The notes under the pieces: generated by a model
Told to the model about the DNA's origin: nothing
Seen by the model: the letters and a program-made list of their open reading frames with translations, nothing else
The model's database searches: none
Source of the DNA: Silene noctiflora
Taxonomy: Eukaryota > Streptophyta > Magnoliopsida > Caryophyllales > Caryophyllaceae
Direction of reading: 5' to 3'
Length of the DNA stretch: 39,695 nt
Assembly (NCBI GenBank): GCA_009801015.1
Contig: VHZZ01001195.1
Span: 64,726 to 104,420 of the forward strand
Shown here: positions 25,601 to 34,129 of the stretch, piece by piece
Layout of the letters: every line of letters begins with the position of its first letter
How positions within the stretch are numbered: position 1 is the first letter of the stretch
Made by a program: the position numbers and the translations under genes

Positions 25601-28600
25601 TTATACGAAAAAATCCAATCCAAAAACAACCGTTAACTATCTGCGGGGACAGAGGGAGTAGATGTTTTCACATATCATGTGGCCTCTAACAACAATTCAA
25701 ATCTTACTTTCAAGATCAATACCTCTGATAATGAAAAATAGACTAGAGACGCAAGTGTCGAAAATAAGTATCCAAAAGCAGGGCAGATCTTCTCATGCTA
25801 TACATCTGTATGAGACCTTATCCACCTGTACACTATGATAAACAACTTCAGTAAAACCATCTGTTTTCTCTTCAAATCTTTGACTTAGTCAGCCCTGACG
25901 TGCTCAAGCTCAGCCTATGTTACTCAGACTCTTCATATATACTGAGTACCCATGACTGAGGTTTGACACTCGGACATGGCAATTGGACACTTTATTTTAA
26001 GAAAAAATATGGCATTTTCACGAAATAGCCGAGTCCGAGACTTGGATACATACCCAAGTCGGATACTTTTAAAAGCGGGAAAGTGGTGATTAGCCCCCTT
26101 AAGTTTTTGCCCAATTGTGAGATCAAAGCCCTTAAGTTTCATTTGTAATGATTAACCCCCTTAACTTTGATAAAAAGTGAAATTAAACTCCTTATCCATC
26201 TTTTCAACCAAAATATTAAAATAAATAATTTTCTATTTATGTATAAATTTTATTAATATAAAAATAATATACTTCTTACAAATTAATTTATTTTATGCAA
26301 TATAAATATTACTAAAAAAATTTTTATGTTAATATTTGGGTTAAAATATACAAATGGAATTCAATTTCACTTTTTGTCAAAGTTAAGAGGGCAAATTACT
26401 ACATTTGAAACTTGGGGTTTGATTTCACAATTGGGCAAACTTAAGGGGGGATAATTAATTAATTAATTACCACTTCCACGCTTTTAAACGAGTCCGAGTA
26501 ACATAGAGCTTAGATATGTTTACATGAAGTAAACAAACTCCAAGACCCACTAAACAATCTTTTTTAAGAGGCGTGAAGTTAGTCAGAAGTCCAGAACAAA
26601 CTAGAACAAAGCTCTTTGCACTCCACTGAAAGGACCACTTGGACACTTATTTGTATGGTACAACGGCGAATTATCAGAAGACGATGCTTTAACAAGAATC
26701 ATAGTATATCTTTTAGAAAGAAAAATTCGAGGTGCTTGCTTCAAAGGCGTTGTAAAGAAAGGTATCAGAGACGAAGATAATAGTACACATGTCACATGTG
26801 TGGACTTGAAAAAAGTAAACAGCAGAAAAACCTATAGATACTCATGAACATAACTAATCTATGACTATCTGGCATCAGCAGTCACATCTCACATGGCGTC
26901 TACACTAAATTGAAGTGAACGAACTCCTCCTAATTTTACTATCAAATATCAATAACATGTAGTTTTATACTTTTATCATTGTAAACGGTAATGGAGTAAT
27001 GGCCCTTAGAATTTTGAGGGTCAGTTACCTGATTTACATTACACATACATCTTTGAATGAAGAAAGTGACAGATTTGCACGATAAAATCATGGCCTACTT
27101 ATTTAAGACTCTTTCTCACACTAAAAGAAAGAGATCTTCGAGCCTCATTAGTCAGGAGCCATGAAATCAAAAAATTAGGTTACGTAGCTAATCACACACA
27201 TTCACCCTAGCTACTTTTACCAAGTACTTGGCTACAGATCAAATCTCAATGATCAGGTTTACAAAAATCATTTACCTCGGGCACAAAAAGCATTTGATGA
27301 AGAGCATGTTGATGCAGGAGAAAATTATGATTCAGAGTTAATGATTATGAGCAAGTCATGTCATGACTAGGGAATGGGCTATACAATGCTCCCTAAAATA
27401 ATTGTAACATACCAAGCAACTCAACCATCAGAAGGTACTTTTTGCTTCCGATATAATTGTAGGCCAACCAACGGCAAGCTGCCTTGATAAAATTAAAATA
27501 TAAAACAAGGAGGACTCGCATATTCACAAACAAGATCATCAATCTCATCTCAAGATGAGATGAACACATATTCGAAGTTTTAGACAACCGATTTCCTAGA
27601 AGCAGCACCCTTGCAATATCCATGCATATATGACAGCTCCAACTTTCCAAGTTGAAACTCAAAATCATAGCCATAATGTACTGACTAGAGTAATAAATTT
27701 CCAGAAACCTAAATCAAGAGAATGAAATTGATATTAAACCAGCAAGTTTACCTACCTTTATCCCAAAGAAGTACACAATAGTGATCCCCTTAGTTAACTT
27801 TCAACATTACCATAGCTGAAATAGCAACTGATATACTCTAAAGCTCCACCCAAATTTACCAGTACGTTCTTCCATTACTAATCTCTCAGTACAGCACCAA
27901 ACCACAGAGGCAGAATGAATCCGACCAGTAAGAACACCGAAACTCACCACTGGTTTAAATTTTCTAGCTTGGGGCATAACTATGCAATCACAAGACACAA
28001 AAGAGCCTTCGCCGAAGCTATATCAGTACCTATCACTTCTTTCAGATACTTGATCCATCAGACATCAAAACTTAATGCAGAATGCAGTTTGTTCCGGGCA
28101 CTCTAATAATAACTAGACACAATACTTATCAAGTTATCAGTTACCATAACGTAGAGAAGGTCTGAAAGAGGTAAAAACACCAAAAATTGTGTGGCTAACC
28201 TCATTTAGCTAGAACATTATAGTCTACTGTACAAGAAGCTACTAATTGTGCTCATGAAAAGAAGAAGTTCTTCCATTTTATGCCCTCTAATTATTGAGTC
28301 CTCGACATAATGTTCGAAGATACCCGCGAAATCTGGAATTACATCAAAGATTTGGAGCAACTACCATCTCCCTATAAACACTAATTAAACACCTAATGCC
28401 ACCTACCATCTAATATTTTGCTGAAAAAGCCCGAAATACATCCAAAGCTTTCTCCATTATGACCTACATTCAACTTTTGCCATAAACAGATTCCAGCAAT
28501 TTCATACTCCAAATAGTACAACAGGTTCCACAACATAATCACTAAACCACCCAAAAAGTCAATGACAACTTAAATTATCACTATCATCTAATATTCGAGG

Positions 28601-30455
28601 CGAAAAGCCTGAAATACACCAAAAAGGCTTCCTCCTTTATGACCTACAGCCATCTTTCTCAAAAACAAATTTCAGCATTTCAAACTCCTAACATTACAAC
28701 AACCTCCACAACACAATCACTAAAACGCCAAAGAAAAAAATCAATAACAAAATCCCACAAACCAATCATAGATTCAACCCCAAATAAAAACACAACGTGA
28801 AATCCGTCATCAAAATCACAACTTTGAATCAAAACCCAATAACACAATCCAATAAGACACCTAATGCCACCTAAATGATCACTAACCAACTAATCTTTGA
28901 ACCGAAAAAAGTCCAGAAAACATCCAAAACATCCTCCTTTATGACCTACATTCATGTTTCTCAAAAACAAATTTCAGCATCTTCATTCTCCAAATATTAT
29001 CTGAACCTCCACAACACAATCACTAAAACACCAAATCAAAATCAATGACAATAAAATCCCACAAAACAATAAAAAATCCAACTCCATATAACAAAACAAC
29101 ATGAAATCAATCGTTAAAATCAAACCCAGCAACACAATATAATAAGACACCTGACGCCACCTAATTGATCACTAACCATCAAATCTTCTTAGTCGAAAAT
29201 CCCCAAAAACATCATAAGCTTTTTCTCCATTAAGACCTATATTCATCTTTTTCATAAACAAATTCCAGCACTTTCACTCCAAATAGTTAAACAAATTCCA
29301 CAACACAATCACTACAACACCAAAAAGACATCAATGACAACAAAATCCCACTAAATAATCATCAATCCAACCCAAATAACAAAACAACATGAAACCAATC
29401 ATCAAAACCAAAACTTTGGAATCAAACCCTTAACAACACTATACAATAAAACAACATTGGTACAACAAAACAACACAAGTTCTTGCATAGCGGCTTTACA
29501 CAAGAATATTGTAAAACAAATCCTTCTAACAACTACGGAGTACCATATTATCTATGTGTCATTTACATGTTGGCGGAACCCGTTTTACAAAATAATAGCG
29601 TAAAACCGCCTTACAAGAGACCAATAAGAAAACAAATACCTGCAAATTCCCATGAATTTGAAGATATTGGTAATACAAATTATACCCAAATTACAGAAAA
29701 AGCAAGAAATCATTCATCAAAATCAAAACTTGAAACAAACCCAACAACACAAACCAACAAAACAACATTGTTACAAAACAAATACCTCAAAATACCCATC
29801 ATTTTAAGGAGTCAGGGAATATAAATTCACCCCTAATTACACAAAAAAAAAAAAAACATGAAATTAATCATCAAAATCAAAACTTTTAATCAAACCCAAC
29901 AACAAAACATTGGTATTAAACAAATTACTGCAAATATCCATGAGTTTGTTCATCCCAAATTACCAAAAAAAAAAAAAAACATGAAATCATTCATCAAAAT
30001 CAAAATTTGGAACAAACCCAACAACATAATCCAATAAACAAACATTGGTATAAAACATATACCTGAAAATAGGGATGTGTTTGAGGAGGTTGATAATAAT
30101 AATCAGAAATTGGGGGTGGAATTTGTTGGGAATCAGCAGAAACAGGAACCCCAGGAGGGTGAATAGAATTAGGATCATAAGAAGTAGTTGAATAATCTGG
30201 GTAATAATAAGAAGAAGCAGTATAAGTAGTAGCAGTAGAATCTGGGTTAGTTTGATAAGTTTGTTGTTGATATTGTTGTTGAGCTGTAGTATCATAATGT
30301 TGTGGGTAAGTTGCATAATAAGATGAAGGATCATATGCTTGAATTTGAGATGTATATGAAGATGGATCATAGGGTTGTGTTGTTTGATTTGGGTCTATTT
30401 GTGCTTGATTTTGGTATTGTTGATATTCATATTGCTGTTGTTGTTGTGTTTCCAT
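22656..30455 (-). CDS. Q/Y-rich, RGG-box protein with two U1/matrin-type C2H2 zinc fingers (gene C)
   Basis: Two coding exons on the minus strand, 30455-30063 and 23801-22656, are joined by a donor (CAG/GTATAT) and an acceptor (TTGTGCAG/CCT), both in phase 0, to give 512 residues. Residues 1-131 are low-complexity and rich in Gln, Tyr, Ser and Pro. Residues about 142-168 are an RGG/GRGRG box, and a second RGG patch lies near 274-290. Finger 1 is CELC...H with spacing C2-C-x12-H-x5-H (Cys199, Cys202, His215, His221). Finger 2 has the same spacing (Cys316, Cys319, His332, His338). This spacing is typical of RNA- or dsRNA-binding U1C/matrin/ZFR fingers. The C-terminal third is Gln/Ser/Glu-rich and acidic. 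A nuclear RNA-binding role is inferred. Additional small exons inside the 6.26 kb intron cannot be excluded. Thirteen isolated N bases fall between 22857 and 23127, making several residues unknown. Confidence 0.8.
22857..23127. other. Cluster of 13 isolated N calls inside gene C exon 2
   Basis: Single ambiguous bases occur at 22857, 22960, 22971, 22980, 22982, 22983, 23004, 23019, 23021, 23034, 23063, 23096 and 23127, and nowhere else in the window. The flanking sequence keeps the reading frame, so these look like masked or mixed base calls rather than gaps. Confidence 0.97.
25089..25261. repeat. 86-87 bp tandem duplication in gene C intron
   Basis: Units at 25089-25175 and 25176-25261 both begin TCTGGATAAAAGGCAGACTT, contain ATGCCAGTCATCCAGG and end ACCACT. 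They differ by scattered substitutions and small indels. Confidence 0.92.
25477..25658. mobile_element. Stowaway-type MITE
   Basis: The 182-bp element has ends CTTCCTCTGTC and, read inward from the right, CTCCCTCTGTC. Inverted homology continues through GCAGATAGTT on both sides (about 23 of 28 matching). It is flanked by TA at 25475-25476 and 25659-25660, the target of Tc1/mariner-type Stowaway elements. It lies inside the gene C intron. Confidence 0.87.
25915..26506. mobile_element. Inverted-repeat element with CTATGTTACTC ends, interrupted by another element
   Basis: The left end is CTATGTTACTCAGACTC and the right end is GAGTCCGAGTAACATAG, an inverted repeat with one mismatch over 17 bases. 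The interior carries degenerate GACACTCGGACA/GAGTCCGAGACTTGG phrases. Flanks AGCTCAGC and AGCTTAGA match at 6 of 8 positions, a weak target duplication. The element at 26074-26480 is inserted within it. Confidence 0.68.
26074..26480. mobile_element. Foldback element with about 100-bp inverted arms, nested in 25915-26506
   Basis: The left arm contains CCCCCTTAAGTTTTTGCCCA and the right arm its reverse complement in diverged form (TGGGCAAACTTAAGGGGGG). Homology runs for about 100 bp on each side around an AT-rich centre. CTTTTAAA occurs immediately outside both ends (26066-26073 and 26481-26488), consistent with an 8-bp target duplication. Its superfamily is uncertain (hAT or Mutator-like). Confidence 0.8.
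28390..29360. repeat. Diverged tandem array, roughly 300-bp units, in gene C intron
   Basis: The phrase GACCTACATTCA or close variants recurs at about 28461, 28641, 28943 and 29234. CACCTAATGCCACC variants recur at about 28390, 28859 and 29150, and CCACAACACAATCACTA recurs in each unit. The first unit is shorter (180 bp) and appears to have lost a segment. Confidence 0.8.
29385..30062. repeat. Tandem array of about 140-bp units at the 5' end of the gene C intron
   Basis: The phrase ACATGAAATCATTCATCAAA and its continuation CAAACCCAACAACA recur near 29389, 29700, 29858 and 29979. A splice-donor-like context (AAATACCTGCAAATWYCCATG on the plus strand) recurs at about 29640, 29786 and 29928, matching the real exon 1 donor junction at 30063 (spacings 146, 142 and 135). 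The module is shared with the 300-bp array further inside the intron. Confidence 0.82.
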
Positions 30456-30594
30456 GGTTGCTGCAATTTTTGTTGTGGGGTTTGGGAGGAATGTATTGCA
30501 GTCTGCAGGGATATATGAGAGGCAGCTGAGGCCGTGAGGGTATTGGTGTATTGGCCTCTGCTGTGTACCTCTAATTTTGTGCCAGTAGTTTTTT

Positions 30595-30640
30595 TAGGGT
30601 GGAAATGGGTCGGGTCGGGTCGGGTCGTGTTGTGATGGTT
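30595..30640. repeat. GGGTC tandem run upstream of gene C; probable left end of a third CCCGA-family element
   Basis: TAGGGTGGAAATGGGTCGGG resembles the left end of the element at 21100 (TAGAGGTGGTATCGGATCGG). It is followed by four GGG runs separated by TC (30607-30624). I could not find a matching right end or target duplication; sequence to the right is GGTTCAG/GGGTT-like and degenerate. It lies 140 bp upstream of the gene C start codon. Confidence 0.6.
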
Positions 30641-30754
30641 ATCGTGTTTCGACTCAAATGAATCGATTTTGGCCCTATCCTTTTGGACTTGATTTCAGCT
30701 TATTTTAGTTCAGTTCTATTCAGTTCGGTTTCAACCTTCACAAATTAACTCTTA

Positions 30755-31144
30755 GACTCTGTTTGGTAGCATATTTCAGGTACCTTTTTCACCAAAGTAG
30801 CTTTTTTGCATTATTTTTTTACATGCGTTTGACAAGCATTTTGTAGCAAATAAGGCAATAAGCTAACGTGAAATGAAATGCTACGTAAGGGTAGCATTTT
30901 AGATTTCAGTTACCTGAACTGATTTTATTTTCCTGTTTTATCCCTTCAATCTATAATATTAAATCATATCCGTTTACGTCATTGCCAAAAATGAGCTACC
31001 TTTTCAGCTAGTTTCCAAACTTTTCAGCTCCTAATTTTCAGTTACTTTATCAAGTCGTCTTTTCAAATTTCAGTTAACTTTTTAGTTTTCAACTACCTTT
31101 TCAGGATTCAGTTACCTTTTCAGCTAATTTTACTAAATGAAGCC
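30755..31144. mobile_element. Degenerate Tourist-like MITE
   Basis: The left end GACTCTGTTTGGTAGC and right end CTAAATGAAGCC (inward GGCTTCATTTAG) form a weak inverted repeat. TTA flanks both ends (30752-30754 and 31145-31147). Many internal copies of CAGTTACCTTTTCAGCT-like phrases are present, in both orientations in diverged form. The 390-bp size fits a PIF/Harbinger MITE. Confidence 0.6.
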
Positions 31145-31147
31145 TTA

Positions 31148-32155
31148 CTCCAGTTTAATTTAGTTTAGTTCAACTCCCTTAAATTCAATGCAGTTCAGTT
31201 CAACTCCATTAAGTTCAGTTCATCTCTTTTCTACCGGAAAAAAGGGCCAAATTGTTTTAGATACGAATAAAATGTATACTTTTATTAGGTCGGGTTTAAT
31301 TGAAGTCTTAAAACACGAATACAACAGAAATAACCCGTTTAACTAACTGGGCCATAATTGGATTGGACTAGACCGGTAACCCACCTAACTTGTTTATAAA
31401 TAATCCATGCTATAATTCTCAATCATTTTTAGGTTAATGGTCATACAATTTGGGTTGATGAGTTTAGTAGGTTGTACAAATTATCAAGGTTCAAAATGAT
31501 ATGCTTAAAAATGAAGTGGTTAAATAAGTCGAGATGAATTGCAAACAAATTAAATGAGTCGGGTTAAGGTAATTAACCTACGGCTGGATTCAAGTTGGGA
31601 CGATAATGGATCAACCTGATATGTTTCATCTCTTGGCTAAAGGACTACTTATTTTGAATGACAGATGCAGAGAAATAAATTTTTTCATGTCATTGAAGTA
31701 CTGAACGACAATGGCAATTGGCAATACAAGGGCGGATTCCAATTTTGAGCACGCGAAACGTGATACTATGACGAGCAAAGATATTAAACTACCGGAAGAA
31801 AATTTTCTACTCCAAATAGCCAGAATTTCTAGTTATTTCGGCTGCTTTGAGTTTGTGGGAAAACCAGATGAGTTCCGGAATGTTCAGCAACTCAACTGAT
31901 ATACTAAGCAGCATTTCCCGACTGGCAGCCTACTCATTATCACCAGTGTGCAGTGCGTGAGTGATCAAACTGACCACAATACTATTTCCGACTTTAGAAT
32001 TTGGACTGTCCAAACTGGCAGCAAGGGAAATCGACACCAAGATGACCTCAAATCTTTTGCAGAAAACAGTTTGATGCCTATCCCCCGTAGTTCCATCTGA
32101 AAGGCAAATACTTTCTCCACTTTCTCCACAACTCTCGATCAACATATCGGAGGAG
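31148..32155. other. Spacer downstream of gene D
   Basis: The left part is AT-rich with CAGTTCAGTTCAACTCC-type repeats (31150-31220) and GGGTCGGGTTAA patches. The right part, from about 31900, is presumably the 3' UTR of gene D. Open frames here have no recognisable domain. Confidence 0.5.
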
Positions 32156-33703
32156 TCATTTTGTAATAGTAGTATCTTGCAATATGCTATCAAGAAGGAC
32201 TTCATTATCGACTTTTCCGCCTTGTTCAGCTAACTTAGAGAGAAACTTCATGAGTTCGCTGTCTAATCCGCAACCAGAAAGCCCCTCAATTAGAATCCTG
32301 GAAGTTGATTCATTAGGCAAACACCCTTTCTCAAGCATCTCATCAAAAACTCTGATTCCCTCCTTACGATTGCCACACTTGAACAAACCCTCAATCAACA
32401 CATTGTAAGTATAAGCACTAGGATTACACCCGCTTTCCACCATGTAATCCCACAGCCACTTGACCTCACTCAACTCCCCAGCTTCACACAACTTCTCAAT
32501 CAACATATTATACGTCAACATGCTTGGAACCAGCGTCCCCTTCTCAAACTCATCAAACAACCTTCTCGCCTCCCTCGCCTTCCCCTTCTTACAAAGCCAA
32601 TGTACAAGAGTACTCAACACCCCATCATCGCTCACCATATTCGCCTTCAGACACTTTCTCCACACCTCACACGCCTCCTCCACTCTCCCATCCTCGCACA
32701 AAACATCAACCACCTTACCACACAACACCGGATTCACCACAACCCGTTTCTCCAACATATCCTCCAACAACCTCAAAGCCTCTCCACCCTTCTTCTCCTT
32801 ACAAAACGCCTCAATCACAACCCCATACGTAATCTTATTCGCCTCCAATCCCTCCGCCTCCATCTCATCCATAACCCTAAGCGCATCCGCGAACCTCCCT
32901 ACCCTACACCACCCATCAATCATAACTGTATAAGTAGTCGAATCCGGCACATACCCATTTTCCAAAATCATGTCAAAAACCCTCTTAGCACCCACCATAT
33001 CCCCAATCCTAACATACCCACCTAAAATTGTCGTATAACTAACTAAATTCGGCTTCACCCCCATCCCATGCATTTCATCAAGCACCTTAAGTGCACTCTC
33101 CAAATCACCTTTCTTACACAAACCCTTGACAAGTATATTACAACTAATCAAATTCGGCGAAAACCCGAATCTCTCCTTACAATTCCTAAACAACGAATAC
33201 ACCAAATCCAACTTCTTATTATTAACAAGCACATTCAACAAACAATTAAAACTACGAACAGACCGCTTAACCCCAAAATCAGGCATCTCAATAAAAACCC
33301 TAACGGCGTCGTTTGGTCGTTCGCCAAGACCATAATGATTAATAACGGTAAGAAAAAGTGTCTCAGGTGGTTTAAGTTTGTCGGAACGTTGACGGAGTTG
33401 GTTCAAGACGGATTCAACGTGGTGGAAGAGGCGGGCACGTGAGAGACGCGTGATTAGAAAGATGTAGGCGGCGGAGGTGTGGGCGAGGTCAGGGTGGTGG
33501 GCGGCGGCGTAATGGAAGATTTGGGAGGCGAGAGAAGGGTCTTTTTGGCGGGAAATTAGGGTTGCGAGACGGTATGGTGTCAGATTTTTCGGCCATGGAT
33601 TGATTGGTGGGGTGGTTGGGGCGATGGTGGCGATGGCGGAGATACGGCGGATTAGATGGTGGGTGATCATTTTACCGGTAGGTGCACCGCCGGAGATGAT
33701 CAT
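32156..33703 (-). CDS. P-class pentatricopeptide repeat protein, probably mitochondrial (gene D)
   Basis: A single uninterrupted 515-residue frame, as is usual for plant PPR genes. From about residue 113 it consists of tandem 35-residue motifs of the pattern xxxTYNxLIxGLCKxGxxxxAxxxxxEMxxxGxxP. Units begin at about 148, 184, 219, 254, 289, 324, 360, 394 and 429, with a degenerate first unit at 113-147 and a last one at 464-497. There is no E, E+ or DYW extension, so RNA binding for stabilisation, splicing or processing is more likely than editing. The N-terminus is rich in Ile, Arg, Ser and Thr without acidic residues. Met12 (MITHHLIRRISAIA) would give a typical amphipathic mitochondrial presequence and is a plausible alternative start. 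A hAT-like MITE lies 82 bp upstream of the first ATG. Confidence 0.92.
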   Translation of the reverse strand: MIISGGAPTGKMITHHLIRRISAIATIAPTTPPINPWPKNLTPYRLATLISRQKDPSLASQIFHYAAAHHPDLAHTSAAYIFLITRLSRARLFHHVESVLNQLRQRSDKLKPPETLFLTVINHYGLGERPNDAVRVFIEMPDFGVKRSVRSFNCLLNVLVNNKKLDLVYSLFRNCKERFGFSPNLISCNILVKGLCKKGDLESALKVLDEMHGMGVKPNLVSYTTILGGYVRIGDMVGAKRVFDMILENGYVPDSTTYTVMIDGWCRVGRFADALRVMDEMEAEGLEANKITYGVVIEAFCKEKKGGEALRLLEDMLEKRVVVNPVLCGKVVDVLCEDGRVEEACEVWRKCLKANMVSDDGVLSTLVHWLCKKGKAREARRLFDEFEKGTLVPSMLTYNMLIEKLCEAGELSEVKWLWDYMVESGCNPSAYTYNVLIEGLFKCGNRKEGIRVFDEMLEKGCLPNESTSRILIEGLSGCGLDSELMKFLSKLAEQGGKVDNEVLLDSILQDTTITK

Positions 33704-33793
33704 GGTGGATGAGGTAGTTGGGTCGAGTCTTATTTGAATTCTATTTTTAAATGTCGGTTGAATTTTGGGTTAGATCGAGTGGGACGGTGAGAG

Positions 33794-34121
33794 CTGGCTA
33801 GCATGGACACGTACTCCTTCTAATCAGACGTCCCGTGTCCGACACCGTGTCAAATCCACTCATTGGACACACGCCGGACACGCCTAAATGTGTCGGATAC
33901 CCATAAATGAGGAATGAGATGTCGAAAGACTGAAAAAGATTGATTAGAAGACGGATTTGAATGAGAAATGAGAATAACTTATAAAAATAAAATGATACAT
34001 TAATTTTAACTATAAATATATATTTTATTAAATTTAAATAATGTGTCCCGTGTCCTAAATTTTATGAGATGTCGTGTCACGTGTCCGTGTCAGTGTCCGT
34101 GTTCGTTTTGGTGCTACTTAG
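33794..34121. mobile_element. GTGTCCG-rich hAT-like MITE upstream of gene D
   Basis: The 328-bp element starts CTGGCTAGCATGGACACG and ends GTTTTGGTGCTACTTAG, which reads inward as CTAAGTAGCACCAAAACG. Flanks GGTGAGAG (33786-33793) and TGTGAGAG (34122-34129) match at 7 of 8 positions. GTGTCCG and CGGACAC units are concentrated at both ends around an AT-rich centre. It shares interior sequence with the truncated copy at 22190. Confidence 0.75.
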
Positions 34122-34129
34122 TGTGAGAG

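Noticed and set aside
31930-32205. 91-codon minus-strand frame overlapping the end of gene D
   Set aside because: It overlaps the PPR stop in another frame and has no recognisable domain; the region is better read as 3' UTR.
32184-33442. Several plus-strand frames opposite the PPR gene
   Set aside because: They are antisense shadows of the PPR repeats, with Pro/Ser/His-rich translations typical of the reverse of GC-biased coding sequence.
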